A program made the position numbers and the translations under genes. Below, piece after piece: positions 24,498 to 32,004 of a stretch of DNA of 64,000 nucleotides (positions are counted from its first letter, which is position 1; each line of letters begins with the position of its first letter). Source of the DNA: JAXLRU01 sp046330935 (GTDB lineage Bacteria; Actinomycetota; Actinomycetes; Actinomycetales; Kineosporiaceae); NCBI GenBank assembly GCA_046330935.1, contig JAXLRU010000007.1, positions 248,001 through 312,000 on the forward strand, read 5' to 3'. The notes beneath the pieces were generated by a model. That model worked only from the letters and a program-made list of their open reading frames with translations, made no database searches and was not told the DNA's origin.

Positions 24498-25325
24498 TCA
24501 GTCGGGCGAGGCGTCCCAGAGCAGCCGGTACCAGGCGGTGCGCGCGGGATCGGGCTCGACGCCGTAGGCCTCCAGCAGCGGCCGTTCCCAGCCGGGCCCG
24601 TAGTTCCACTCCGTGCTCCAGGTGGCCACGGCGAGGTCCGCCCACCGGTCGCCGACGCCGAGGCGGCCGAGGTCGACGTGGCCGGCCCAGCCGCCGTCGG
24701 TGTCGACCAGCGTGTTCGGGGCGCAGGCGTCGCCGTGGCAGACGACGGTGAGGTCGTCGTCCGGCACGTCGGCGAGGCGGGCCAGGGCCTCGGAGAGGCT
24801 GAGCCGGTCCGGCCCGACGGGCAGCTCGCGCCGGGGGTGCACGCCCCGCTCCGCCGCCTCCCGCACGCGGGCCAACCGCGAGCCGGCCGACCACCGCCAC
24901 GGGCAGGCGGCCACGGGGAGCGCGTCGTGCAGGGCGCGCAGGCCGCGGCCCACGGCGCGCACCGCGTCCGCCGGACGCGCGCGCCAGGGGTCCTCGACCG
25001 CGCTGCGGCCGGGCAGCGCGGCGGTGAGCAGCCACTCCCCGTCGGCGTCGCCGCCCTCCCCCAGCACCCGCGGGACAGGCGTGAAGGCCGCCGCCCACCG
25101 CAGGCGCTCGGCCTCCGCCCGCAGCGGCAGGGACGCCGCCGTGCCGGCGGGGGCCCACTTCAGGTACCGGCGCGGCGGCCCCCCCGCGGGGGCGAGCGCG
25201 AAGGTGAGGCCGCCCGCCTCGTTGCGCCACACGCACGTCGGGTCGTCTCCCGCCAGCAGCTGCTCGAGACCGCCGGGGAGGGCGACGGGAACCGACGGCG
25301 GCCCGCTCAGGTGGGAGCCGCCCAC
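24498..25325 (-). CDS. aminoglycoside phosphotransferase (APH) family protein
   Basis: A 275-residue kinase of the APH fold. The catalytic loop VVCHGDACAPNTLV (HGDxxxxN) and the metal-binding GHVDLGRLGVGDRWADLA block closely follow APH(3')-type enzymes, which phosphorylate the 3'-hydroxyl of kanamycin-like aminoglycosides. The N-lobe (RYLKWAP lysine, ERLRWAAAFTPVP) is also of that type. It lies one base after mnmA in the same direction and so is probably read from the same mRNA, which makes a house-keeping small-molecule kinase a possible alternative. GTG at 25325 lies just past the mnmA stop; no mobile-element signs surround it. Confidence 0.82.
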   Translation of the reverse strand: MGGSHLSGPPSVPVALPGGLEQLLAGDDPTCVWRNEAGGLTFALAPAGGPPRRYLKWAPAGTAASLPLRAEAERLRWAAAFTPVPRVLGEGGDADGEWLLTAALPGRSAVEDPWRARPADAVRAVGRGLRALHDALPVAACPWRWSAGSRLARVREAAERGVHPRRELPVGPDRLSLSEALARLADVPDDDLTVVCHGDACAPNTLVDTDGGWAGHVDLGRLGVGDRWADLAVATWSTEWNYGPGWERPLLEAYGVEPDPARTAWYRLLWDASPD

Positions 25326-25326
25326 G

Positions 25327-26406
25327 TCAGGAGGCGGTGCCCAGGGTGGCCGAGCCCACCACCCGGGTGCCCTCGTAGAGCACGAGGGACTGCCCCGGCG
25401 CCACTCCCAGCAGCGGCCGCGACAGCTCGACCTCGACCGTCTCGTCGTCGGCCCGGCGCACGAGCGCCTCGACCTCCTCGCCGTGCGCGCGCACCTGCGC
25501 GCCCACGGCGGCGCCGGCCACGGGAGCGGGGCCGCACCAGACGGGCCGCTCCGCCGTCAACCGGGTGACCTCCAACGCCTCGCGGGGCCCGACGACGACC
25601 GTGTCGCGCGCGGGGTCGACGGCGACGACGTAGCGCGGCTGCCCGTCGGGGGCCGGGCGCGACAGGTGCAGGCCGCGGCGCTGCCCCACGGTGAACGCGA
25701 AGGCGCCCTCGTGCTCGCCGACCGCCCGCCCTTCGAGATCGACGATCGCCCCGGGCCGACGCCCGAGCGTGGCGCCCAGCCAGGTCCGCGTGTCGCCGTC
25801 GGGGATGAAGCAGATGTCGTGGCTGTCGGGCTTGGCGGCCACCTGCAGCCCGCGCGCCGCGGCCTCGGCCCGCACGTCGTCCTTCGAGGCGACGTCGCCG
25901 AGCGGGAACAGCGCGTGCCGCAGGCGCTGCGGGGGCAGGACGGCCAGCACGTAGGACTGGTCCTTGGCGGGGTCGGCGGCGCGGTGCAGCGCGGGCGAGC
26001 CGTCGGCGCCGGCCTCCAGCCGCGCGTAGTGACCGGTGGCGACGGCGTCGAAGTCCAGCGCCAGCGCACGGTCCAGCAGCGCCGAGAACTTGATCTTCTC
26101 GTTGCAGCGCACGCAGGGGTTCGGGGTCCGTCCGGCCGCGTACTCCGCGACGAAGTCGTCGATGACGTCGGCGCGGAACCGCTCGGAGAGGTCCCACACG
26201 TAGAAGGGGATGCCGAGGGCGTCGGCGGCGCGGCGGGCGTCGTGGGCGTCCTCCAGCGAGCAGCAGCCGCGGGCGCCCGTGCGCTGGGCGGCGGGGTCGC
26301 GCGAGAGCGCGAGGTGCACCCCGACCACGTCGTGACCGGCGTCGACCGCCCTCGCCGCCGCGACGGCCGAGTCCACGCCCCCGCTGAGGGCTGCGAGCAC
26401 CTTCAC
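25327..26406 (-). CDS. mnmA: tRNA-specific 2-thiouridylase MnmA
   Basis: A 359-residue enzyme that thiolates U34 of tRNA(Lys), tRNA(Glu) and tRNA(Gln). It begins with the PP-loop ALSGGVDSAVAAA, which activates uridine with ATP, and has both redox cysteines: CVRCNEKIKF (first catalytic Cys at about residue 100) and HDICFIPDG (second at about 197). The C-terminal beta-barrel part is complete. GTG at 26406 overlaps the cysteine desulfurase stop by four bases. The desulfurase ahead of it is the natural sulfur donor. Confidence 0.95.
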   Translation of the reverse strand: MKVLAALSGGVDSAVAAARAVDAGHDVVGVHLALSRDPAAQRTGARGCCSLEDAHDARRAADALGIPFYVWDLSERFRADVIDDFVAEYAAGRTPNPCVRCNEKIKFSALLDRALALDFDAVATGHYARLEAGADGSPALHRAADPAKDQSYVLAVLPPQRLRHALFPLGDVASKDDVRAEAAARGLQVAAKPDSHDICFIPDGDTRTWLGATLGRRPGAIVDLEGRAVGEHEGAFAFTVGQRRGLHLSRPAPDGQPRYVVAVDPARDTVVVGPREALEVTRLTAERPVWCGPAPVAGAAVGAQVRAHGEEVEALVRRADDETVEVELSRPLLGVAPGQSLVLYEGTRVVGSATLGTAS

Positions 26407-27590
26407 GACGCCACCAACCCGGCCCGCCGCGCCCGCTCGACGACCGGCCCGATCGCGGCCGCGAGCGCCTCGACGTCGGCGGCCGTCGAGGACCAGCCGA
26501 GGGAGAACCGCAGCGCGCCCCGGGCGCTCGCTTCGTCGACCCCCATCGCCAGCAGCACGTGGCTGGCGCGCGGTACGCCTGCCTGGCACGCCGAGCCCGT
26601 CGACGCCTCCACTCCCCTGGCGTCGAGCAGATAGAGCAGCGAGTCGCCCTCGCAGCCGGGGAACGTGAGGTGCGCGTTGCCGGGCAGGCGGCCCGACGGG
26701 TCGGGGTCGCCCCTCAGCACGGCGTCGGGGACGGCGCGCAGCACCGCGGCGACGAGGTCGTCGCGCAACCCCGCCAGCCGCCGCGACTCCTCGGGCTGCG
26801 CGGCCACGGCCAGCTCGACGGCGGTCGCGAGCGCACGCGCACCGACGGCGTCGAGGGTGCCGGAGCGCAAGTTGCGCTCCTGCCCGCCCCCGTGCAGGAC
26901 GGGCTGGAGGGCCACCCCGCGGCGGACGACGAGCGCTCCGGTCGAGACGGGGGCGCCGACCTTGTGCCCACTCACGGCGAGGACGTCGGCTCCGCACGCC
27001 GAGACGTCGACGGGGACCTGCCCGAGGGCCTGGACCGCGTCGCAGTGCCAGGGCACGCCCGCCTCCCGGCACGCATGAGCGATCTGCTCCACCGGCTGGA
27101 GCGTGCCGACCTCGTTGTTCGCCCACATGAGGCTGACCAGCGCGACGTCGTCGGACTCCGCGAGCGCCTCCCGCAGCGCCTCCAGGCGCACCCGGCCGTG
27201 GGCGTCCACCGGCACCCAGGTCACCTCGGCGTCCTGCTCGCGGACCAGCCACTCGACGGGGTCGAGGACGGCGTGGTGCTCCGTGGCCCCCACGACCAGC
27301 CGGCGGCGCCGGGCGTCGGCGGCGCGGCGGGCCCAGAAGAGCCCCTTGACGGCGAGGTTGTCGGCCTCCGTGCCCCCGGCCGTGAAGACGACCTCCGAGG
27401 GGCGGCAGCCCAGGGACGCCGCCAGCTGCTCGCGCGACTCCTCGACCACCCGCCGGGCGGCCCGGCCCGACCCGTGCAGCGAGGAGGGGTTGCCGACCTC
27501 GACCAGCTCGCGCGCGACCGCGGCCGCGACCTGCGGGCGGACCGGGGTCGACGCCGCGTGGTCGAGGTAGGCGGGAGCCGGGACGGACAC
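26403..27590 (-). CDS. cysteine desulfurase (NifS/IscS type)
   Basis: A 395-residue PLP enzyme that takes sulfur from cysteine as an enzyme-bound persulfide. The PLP lysine lies in VSGHKVGAP, the histidine block in GATEHHAVLDP, and the active cysteine in ASTGSACQAGVP. The short loop around the cysteine fits group I. It is coupled to mnmA by a four-base overlap, so tRNA thiolation is its likely main job, with Fe-S assembly possible. GTG at 27590 has TAGACT six bases upstream, and a second promoter faces the other way 25 bases further on. Confidence 0.94.
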   Translation of the reverse strand: MSVPAPAYLDHAASTPVRPQVAAAVARELVEVGNPSSLHGSGRAARRVVEESREQLAASLGCRPSEVVFTAGGTEADNLAVKGLFWARRAADARRRRLVVGATEHHAVLDPVEWLVREQDAEVTWVPVDAHGRVRLEALREALAESDDVALVSLMWANNEVGTLQPVEQIAHACREAGVPWHCDAVQALGQVPVDVSACGADVLAVSGHKVGAPVSTGALVVRRGVALQPVLHGGGQERNLRSGTLDAVGARALATAVELAVAAQPEESRRLAGLRDDLVAAVLRAVPDAVLRGDPDPSGRLPGNAHLTFPGCEGDSLLYLLDARGVEASTGSACQAGVPRASHVLLAMGVDEASARGALRFSLGWSSTAADVEALAAAIGPVVERARRAGLVAS

Positions 27591-27602
27591 GTCGCGAGTC
27601 TA
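27591..27602 (-). promoter_or_regulatory. leaderless promoter -10 for the cysteine desulfurase-mnmA operon
   Basis: TAGACT (27597-27602), then CGCGAC, then GTG at 27590. It is back to back with the promoter at 27628-27639. Confidence 0.55.
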
Positions 27603-27627
27603 GGCGGGACGCGGCGCACCCGCGGGC

Positions 27628-27639
27628 TACGGTTCCCGG
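27628..27639 (+). promoter_or_regulatory. leaderless promoter -10 for the DUF885 gene
   Basis: TACGGT (27628-27633), then TCCCGG, then GTG at 27640. It supports GTG 27640 over ATG 27646 as the start. Confidence 0.5.
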
Positions 27640-29178
27640 GTGAGCATGGACGAGACGCCGCGCCTGCGGGCCTGCTGGGACCTCATGCAGGCGAGCGTGC
27701 GTGAAGGGGTCGGGCTGCACCGCTACGACGGCCGGATCCAGGACCTCTCCGACGCCGGGGTGGCCGCGGGGCTGGCTCGCCTGGCGGACCCGGCCGACCC
27801 CGGGCCGACCGACCCGCACGACCGGGCGCACCTGCAGGTCGTCGAGGAGGCGCTGCGCTGGACCTTCGCCACGGCCCGCGAGCACCACCGCAACCCGCTC
27901 GTGCACCTGGACGCCCTCGACCTGTCCTGCTACGACCGCGAGTACGCCCCGGAGCCGGAGCGGGCCGCAGCGGCCTGGGCGCAACTGGCGGCGTGGCCCG
28001 ACGCCGTCGACGTCGCCGTGGCCACCCTCGACGCCGTGCCCGCCCCCGTCGCGACGGCCCTGCTGCCCGCGGCCCGCGGCCTGGGCGACGGGCTGCCGCA
28101 GCCGTCCACCCCCGGCCAGGAGGCGGTGCGGGAGGCGGCGCTCGCCGCCCAGGCGCGCCTGGTGGCCCACCTGGACCACCTCGCCGCGACCGGGGACCCC
28201 GACTGCGCCGTCGGCGAGGCGGGCCTCGCCCGGGAGCTGGGCGTCTGGGAGGGCCTGCAACTCGACGTCGAGGAGCTCGCGACGCGAGCCGACGCCGAGC
28301 GCGACCGCCTCTGGGAGCTGCTGCGCGAGGCGTGCCGGCAGCTGGACGCCCACGCCGGCCCGGTGGCGGTGGTCGAGCGGCTGCGCGCGGACCACCCCGA
28401 CGCCGAGGGCGTGCTGGAGGAGGCACGTGCCGTGACTGAGGAGGTGCTCGCGTTCACGGCCGAGCACGACCTGGTGCCCTGGACCGACGGCACCTGCCTG
28501 GTGGGCCCCGCCCCCGCGTCGCGGCGCTGGGCGATGGCGATGATGGCGTGGGCCGGGCCGGAGGAGCCCGACGCGCCGAGCTGGTACTACGTCACGCCGC
28601 CCGAGCCCGACTGGCCCGCCGAGGAGGTCGAGGAGTGGCTGGGCGTCTTCAGCCGCACCACGCTGCCGGCGATCACCGTGCACGAGGTCTCCCCCGGTCA
28701 CTACGCGCACGGGCGCGCGCTGCGGCACGCCCCCGGGGCGGTGCGGCGCACCCTCGTGGGGGCCACCTTCGCCGAGGGCTGGGCCCACTACACCGAGGAG
28801 ATGGTGATCGAGGCCGGCTTCCGGGACGGCGACCCGCGCTACACGATCGGGATGTGCCTGGAGGCGCTGGTCCGCACGGCGCGGCTGCGCTGCTCCGTCG
28901 GCCTGCACCGCGGCGAGATGACCGTCGAGGACGCCACCGCGCGGTTCGAGGCCGACGCCCTGCTCGGGACGGCGGCGGCGCGGTCGGAGGCGCGGCGCGG
29001 CACCTTCGACGTCGGCTACGGCCGCTACACCCTGGGCAAGCTGGCGCTGCTCGACCTGCGGGAGCAGGCGCGGGCCGCCTGGGGCGCGGGCTTCTCCCTG
29101 CCCCGCTTCCACCGCGCCGTGCTCGACCTCGGCGGCCCTCCCCTCGGCCTGCTCGGCACCGCCGTCGAGCGGGGCTGA
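27640..29178 (+). CDS. DUF885 family metallopeptidase-like protein
   Basis: A 512-residue soluble protein of the DUF885 family, distant relatives of M32/M3-type zinc peptidases. The zinc motif HEVSPGHYAHG (HExxxGH) is at about residues 347-357, and the downstream acidic ligand region FAEGWAHYTEEM follows about 30 residues on. Further family blocks (RYTIGM, FDVGYGRYTLGKLALLDLR) are present. There is no signal peptide, so it acts in the cytoplasm, where it may trim peptides or unusual amide bonds; the substrate is unknown. Convergent with the YbjN gene four bases away. Confidence 0.87.
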   Translation: MSMDETPRLRACWDLMQASVREGVGLHRYDGRIQDLSDAGVAAGLARLADPADPGPTDPHDRAHLQVVEEALRWTFATAREHHRNPLVHLDALDLSCYDREYAPEPERAAAAWAQLAAWPDAVDVAVATLDAVPAPVATALLPAARGLGDGLPQPSTPGQEAVREAALAAQARLVAHLDHLAATGDPDCAVGEAGLARELGVWEGLQLDVEELATRADAERDRLWELLREACRQLDAHAGPVAVVERLRADHPDAEGVLEEARAVTEEVLAFTAEHDLVPWTDGTCLVGPAPASRRWAMAMMAWAGPEEPDAPSWYYVTPPEPDWPAEEVEEWLGVFSRTTLPAITVHEVSPGHYAHGRALRHAPGAVRRTLVGATFAEGWAHYTEEMVIEAGFRDGDPRYTIGMCLEALVRTARLRCSVGLHRGEMTVEDATARFEADALLGTAAARSEARRGTFDVGYGRYTLGKLALLDLREQARAAWGAGFSLPRFHRAVLDLGGPPLGLLGTAVERG

Positions 29179-29182
29179 CCCC

Positions 29183-29641
29183 TCAGGCCAGGTCGGCCAG
29201 GGGCTCGCCGAGGATCTCGCCGATCGTGGCGTACCAGGTGCGCGCGGCCCCCAGCACCGCGTCGACCGCGCCGCGCACGAGCGGGCCGAGCGGGCTGGCC
29301 TCGTTGACGATCAGCTCGGCGGCGACGATCAGCAGGTCCTCGGCCAGGGTGAGCTTGATCAGCGTGATGGCCCCCGTGACGGCGTTGGCGGCGCGCAGGT
29401 GCACCAGCTCGCCGCCGGGCACGTCCCCCACCTGCCAGCAACCGAACACCCGCACCAGCGGGGGCAGGCTGTCGACGCAGCGGACGAAGACCACCTGGTC
29501 CTCGACCGGGAGCAGGACGTCGCCGTCCTCGTCGATCGTGGGCTGCACCCCGTCGGCGCGCAGGGCCCGCATCACCTCACCGCGCAGCAGTTCCTCGGGC
29601 GTGGGGGCCGGGACGAACGGCAGGGAGGTGGGGTCGCTCAC
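29183..29641 (-). CDS. YbjN domain-containing protein
   Basis: A 152-residue soluble protein with a YbjN / type III secretion chaperone-like fold (DEDGDVLLPVEDQVVFVRCVDSLPPLVRVFG, then LAEDLLIVAAELIVNEASPLGPLVRGAVDAVL). Actinomycetes carry several copies of such proteins and their biochemical role is not known. GTG at 29641 is preceded by TAGCGT seven bases upstream; a GAGGGAC stretch in the gap could also serve as ribosome binding site. Divergent from glgX. Confidence 0.8.
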   Translation of the reverse strand: MSDPTSLPFVPAPTPEELLRGEVMRALRADGVQPTIDEDGDVLLPVEDQVVFVRCVDSLPPLVRVFGCWQVGDVPGGELVHLRAANAVTGAITLIKLTLAEDLLIVAAELIVNEASPLGPLVRGAVDAVLGAARTWYATIGEILGEPLADLA

Positions 29642-29654
29642 GTCCCTCACGCTA
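29642..29654 (-). promoter_or_regulatory. promoter -10 for the YbjN gene
   Basis: TAGCGT (29649-29654) with a seven-base gap to GTG at 29641, consistent with a leaderless or very short-leader mRNA. Confidence 0.4.
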
Positions 29655-29706
29655 GCTCGCGGCGCGGCACCGGGTGGGCGTACCCCGTCGGCGCTCCCCC
29701 GTACGG

Positions 29707-29719
29707 CAGACTTGCGGCC
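29707..29719 (+). promoter_or_regulatory. promoter -10 for glgX
   Basis: CAGACT (29707-29712) with a seven-base gap to GTG at 29720. It is one base away from TAGACT-type hexamers used elsewhere in the window. Confidence 0.35.
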
Positions 29720-31915
29720 GTGCCGACCCGACACCGCCCGCACCCGCTCGGCGTCCGCCCCCGCGAGGACGGCGTGGACGTCGCCGTGCTGGCCAGCCAG
29801 GCCGACCACGTCGACTTCTGCGTGCTGCGGCCGGGCCGTGGCGGGCAGTTCGTCGAGGAGCGGGTGGCGTTGCCGTCGCAGACCCACGGCGTGTGGCACG
29901 GGTTCGTCCCCGGGGTGGGCGTCGGAGACCGTTACGGCCTGCGGGTGCACGGGCGCTGGGAGCCGCACCGCGGGCTGCGGCACAACCCCGCCAAACTGCT
30001 GCTCGACCCCTACGCCCGGGCGGTCGAGGGCCCCGTGGTGCTGCGGCCGGAGCTGTTCGGCCACACGGTCGGCGCCGACCTGATCGGCGACACCACCACC
30101 ATCGACCACCGCGACTCGGCGCCCTACGCCCCCCACGGCGTCGTCGTCGCGCCCGGCCGCCCGCGCACCGCGCGGCCCCGCATCCCCTGGGCCGACACCA
30201 TCGTCTACGAGGCGCACGTGCGTGGCCTCACGATGAACCTCCCCGGGGTGCCGCAAGAGCTGCGCGGCACGTACGCCGGCCTGGCCCACCCCGCCACCGT
30301 CGAGTACCTGGTGAACCTCGGCGTCACCACGCTGGAGCTCCTGCCGGTCCACGCGATCAGCGACGAGCCGAGCCTGGCCCGGCGGGGGCTGCCCAACTAC
30401 TGGGGCTACTCGACGTTGGGGTACTTCGCCCCGCACGCCGGCTACGCGGCGTCGCGCACCGCCCTGGGCACCGTCGCCGAGTTCCGCGAGATGGTCGACA
30501 CCCTGCACGACGCGGGCCTCGAGGTGATCCTCGACGTCGTCTACAACCACACCTGTGAGGCGGGCGTCGACGGCCCGACGCTGTCCTTCCGGGGCCTGGA
30601 CGCCGCCACCTACTACCGGCTGGACGCCTACGGCCGCGACGTCGACAGCACCGGCTGCGGCAACTCCCTGGACTTCTCCCACGCGCGCGTCGTGCAGCTC
30701 ACCCTCGACTCGTTGCGGTACTGGGTGGAGGACCTCGGCGTCGACGGCTTCCGCTTCGACCTCGCGACCACGCTGGCCCGCGGCCGGGACGGGTTCGACC
30801 CCGACCACCCGTTCCTCGTCGCCGCCCGCGCCGACCCGGTGCTGGCCGACGTCAAGCTCGTCGCCGAGCCGTGGGACGTGGGCCCGCACGGGTGGCGCAC
30901 CGGGCAGTTCCCCCCGCCGTTCTCCGAGTGGAACGACCGCTTCCGCGACAGCGTCCGCGAGTTCTGGCTGGCGGGCGCGGCGCGCGCGGCCGCGGGGTGG
31001 GCCACCGGCGGCGTCCGCGACCTCGCCACCCGGCTCGCGGGCTCCGCCGACGTGTTCGCGGCGCTGCGGGGCCCCACGGCGTCGGTGAACTTCATCACCG
31101 CCCACGACGGCTTCACCGCCCACGACCTCACCGCCTACGACGTCAAGCACAACGAGGACAACGGCGAGGACAACCGGGACGGCTCCGGCGACAACCGGTC
31201 GTGGAACCACGGCGTGGAGGGGCAGACCTCCGACGAGGCGATCACCGCGGCCCGGCACCGCTCGCTGCGCAACCTGCTCGGCACGCTGCTGCTGTCGACC
31301 GGGGTGCCGATGCTGGTCGCGGGTGACGAGTTCGGCCGCACCCAGGGCGGCAACAACAACCCCTACTGCCAGGACAACGAGATCTCCTGGGTGGACTGGC
31401 AGTGGCAGCCCTGGCAGGCCGACCTGCTGGAGAGCGTGCGCTTCCTCGTGCACCTGCGGCGCACCCACCCGGTGCTGCGCCAGGAGCGGTTCTTCGCCGG
31501 GCGTCCCGTGCACCCCGACGGCACGAAGGACCTCGCGTGGTTCGGGCCCGACGGCGCCGAGATGGACCACGCCCGCTGGCACGACGCCGGCCTGCGGACC
31601 CTGCAGATGTACCTGCACGCCGTCGAGGGCGGCTACCGCGCCACGCCCTCGGGGCCGGCCGCGCCGCCGTCCCACCACGCCGACGAGTCCCTGCTGATGA
31701 TCCTGCACGGCGCCGGGGAGGCGGCGGAGGTCGCGCTCCCCTCCGGCCCCTGGGGCCGGGGGTACCGGCTGCTGTGGGACAGCGCCCTGCCCCTGCCTCC
31801 CGCAGGCCGCAGCCCCGTGCTGCCCGCCGGCGCCGGCGTGCAGGTCGAGCCGTTGAGCATGCGCGTGTACGCCGTGATCCCGGTGCACGACCACGGGCGC
31901 AAGCCGCCCGCCTGA
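29720..31915 (+). CDS. glgX: glycogen debranching enzyme GlgX
   Basis: A 731-residue isoamylase-type debranching enzyme that cleaves alpha-1,6 branches in phosphorylase-trimmed glycogen. An N-terminal CBM48 domain (residues 1-150) precedes the GH13 barrel, which has YEAHVRGLTM, VVYNHTCEAG, the nucleophile Asp347 in GFRFDLATT, the acid Glu383 in KLVAEPWDV, and NFITAHDGFTAHDL. NEDNGEDNRDG and GDEFGRTQGGNNNPYCQDNEISWVDW are characteristic of GlgX/TreX. GTG at 29720 gives the usual N-terminus. It converges on glgP, its partner in glycogen breakdown. Confidence 0.95.
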   Translation: MPTRHRPHPLGVRPREDGVDVAVLASQADHVDFCVLRPGRGGQFVEERVALPSQTHGVWHGFVPGVGVGDRYGLRVHGRWEPHRGLRHNPAKLLLDPYARAVEGPVVLRPELFGHTVGADLIGDTTTIDHRDSAPYAPHGVVVAPGRPRTARPRIPWADTIVYEAHVRGLTMNLPGVPQELRGTYAGLAHPATVEYLVNLGVTTLELLPVHAISDEPSLARRGLPNYWGYSTLGYFAPHAGYAASRTALGTVAEFREMVDTLHDAGLEVILDVVYNHTCEAGVDGPTLSFRGLDAATYYRLDAYGRDVDSTGCGNSLDFSHARVVQLTLDSLRYWVEDLGVDGFRFDLATTLARGRDGFDPDHPFLVAARADPVLADVKLVAEPWDVGPHGWRTGQFPPPFSEWNDRFRDSVREFWLAGAARAAAGWATGGVRDLATRLAGSADVFAALRGPTASVNFITAHDGFTAHDLTAYDVKHNEDNGEDNRDGSGDNRSWNHGVEGQTSDEAITAARHRSLRNLLGTLLLSTGVPMLVAGDEFGRTQGGNNNPYCQDNEISWVDWQWQPWQADLLESVRFLVHLRRTHPVLRQERFFAGRPVHPDGTKDLAWFGPDGAEMDHARWHDAGLRTLQMYLHAVEGGYRATPSGPAAPPSHHADESLLMILHGAGEAAEVALPSGPWGRGYRLLWDSALPLPPAGRSPVLPAGAGVQVEPLSMRVYAVIPVHDHGRKPPA

Positions 31916-31937
31916 TCGGGTCCGGTCCCTGCCGACG

Positions 31938-31986
31938 CGACGCGGCCCCGGTGCCCCTCCTGAGAGGGGGCGCCGGGGCCGCGTCG
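31938..31986. terminator. bidirectional terminator between glgX and glgP
   Basis: A 20-bp GC-rich stem with one G-U pair and a nine-base loop sits between the two converging stops (31915 and 32005) and can act on both transcripts. Confidence 0.8.
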
Positions 31987-32004
31987 TGGTTCGACTGACG
32001 GGTG

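Noticed and set aside
24498..25325. A mobile resistance cassette around the APH-like gene
   Set aside because: No transposase, integrase, inverted repeats or base-composition change are seen nearby.
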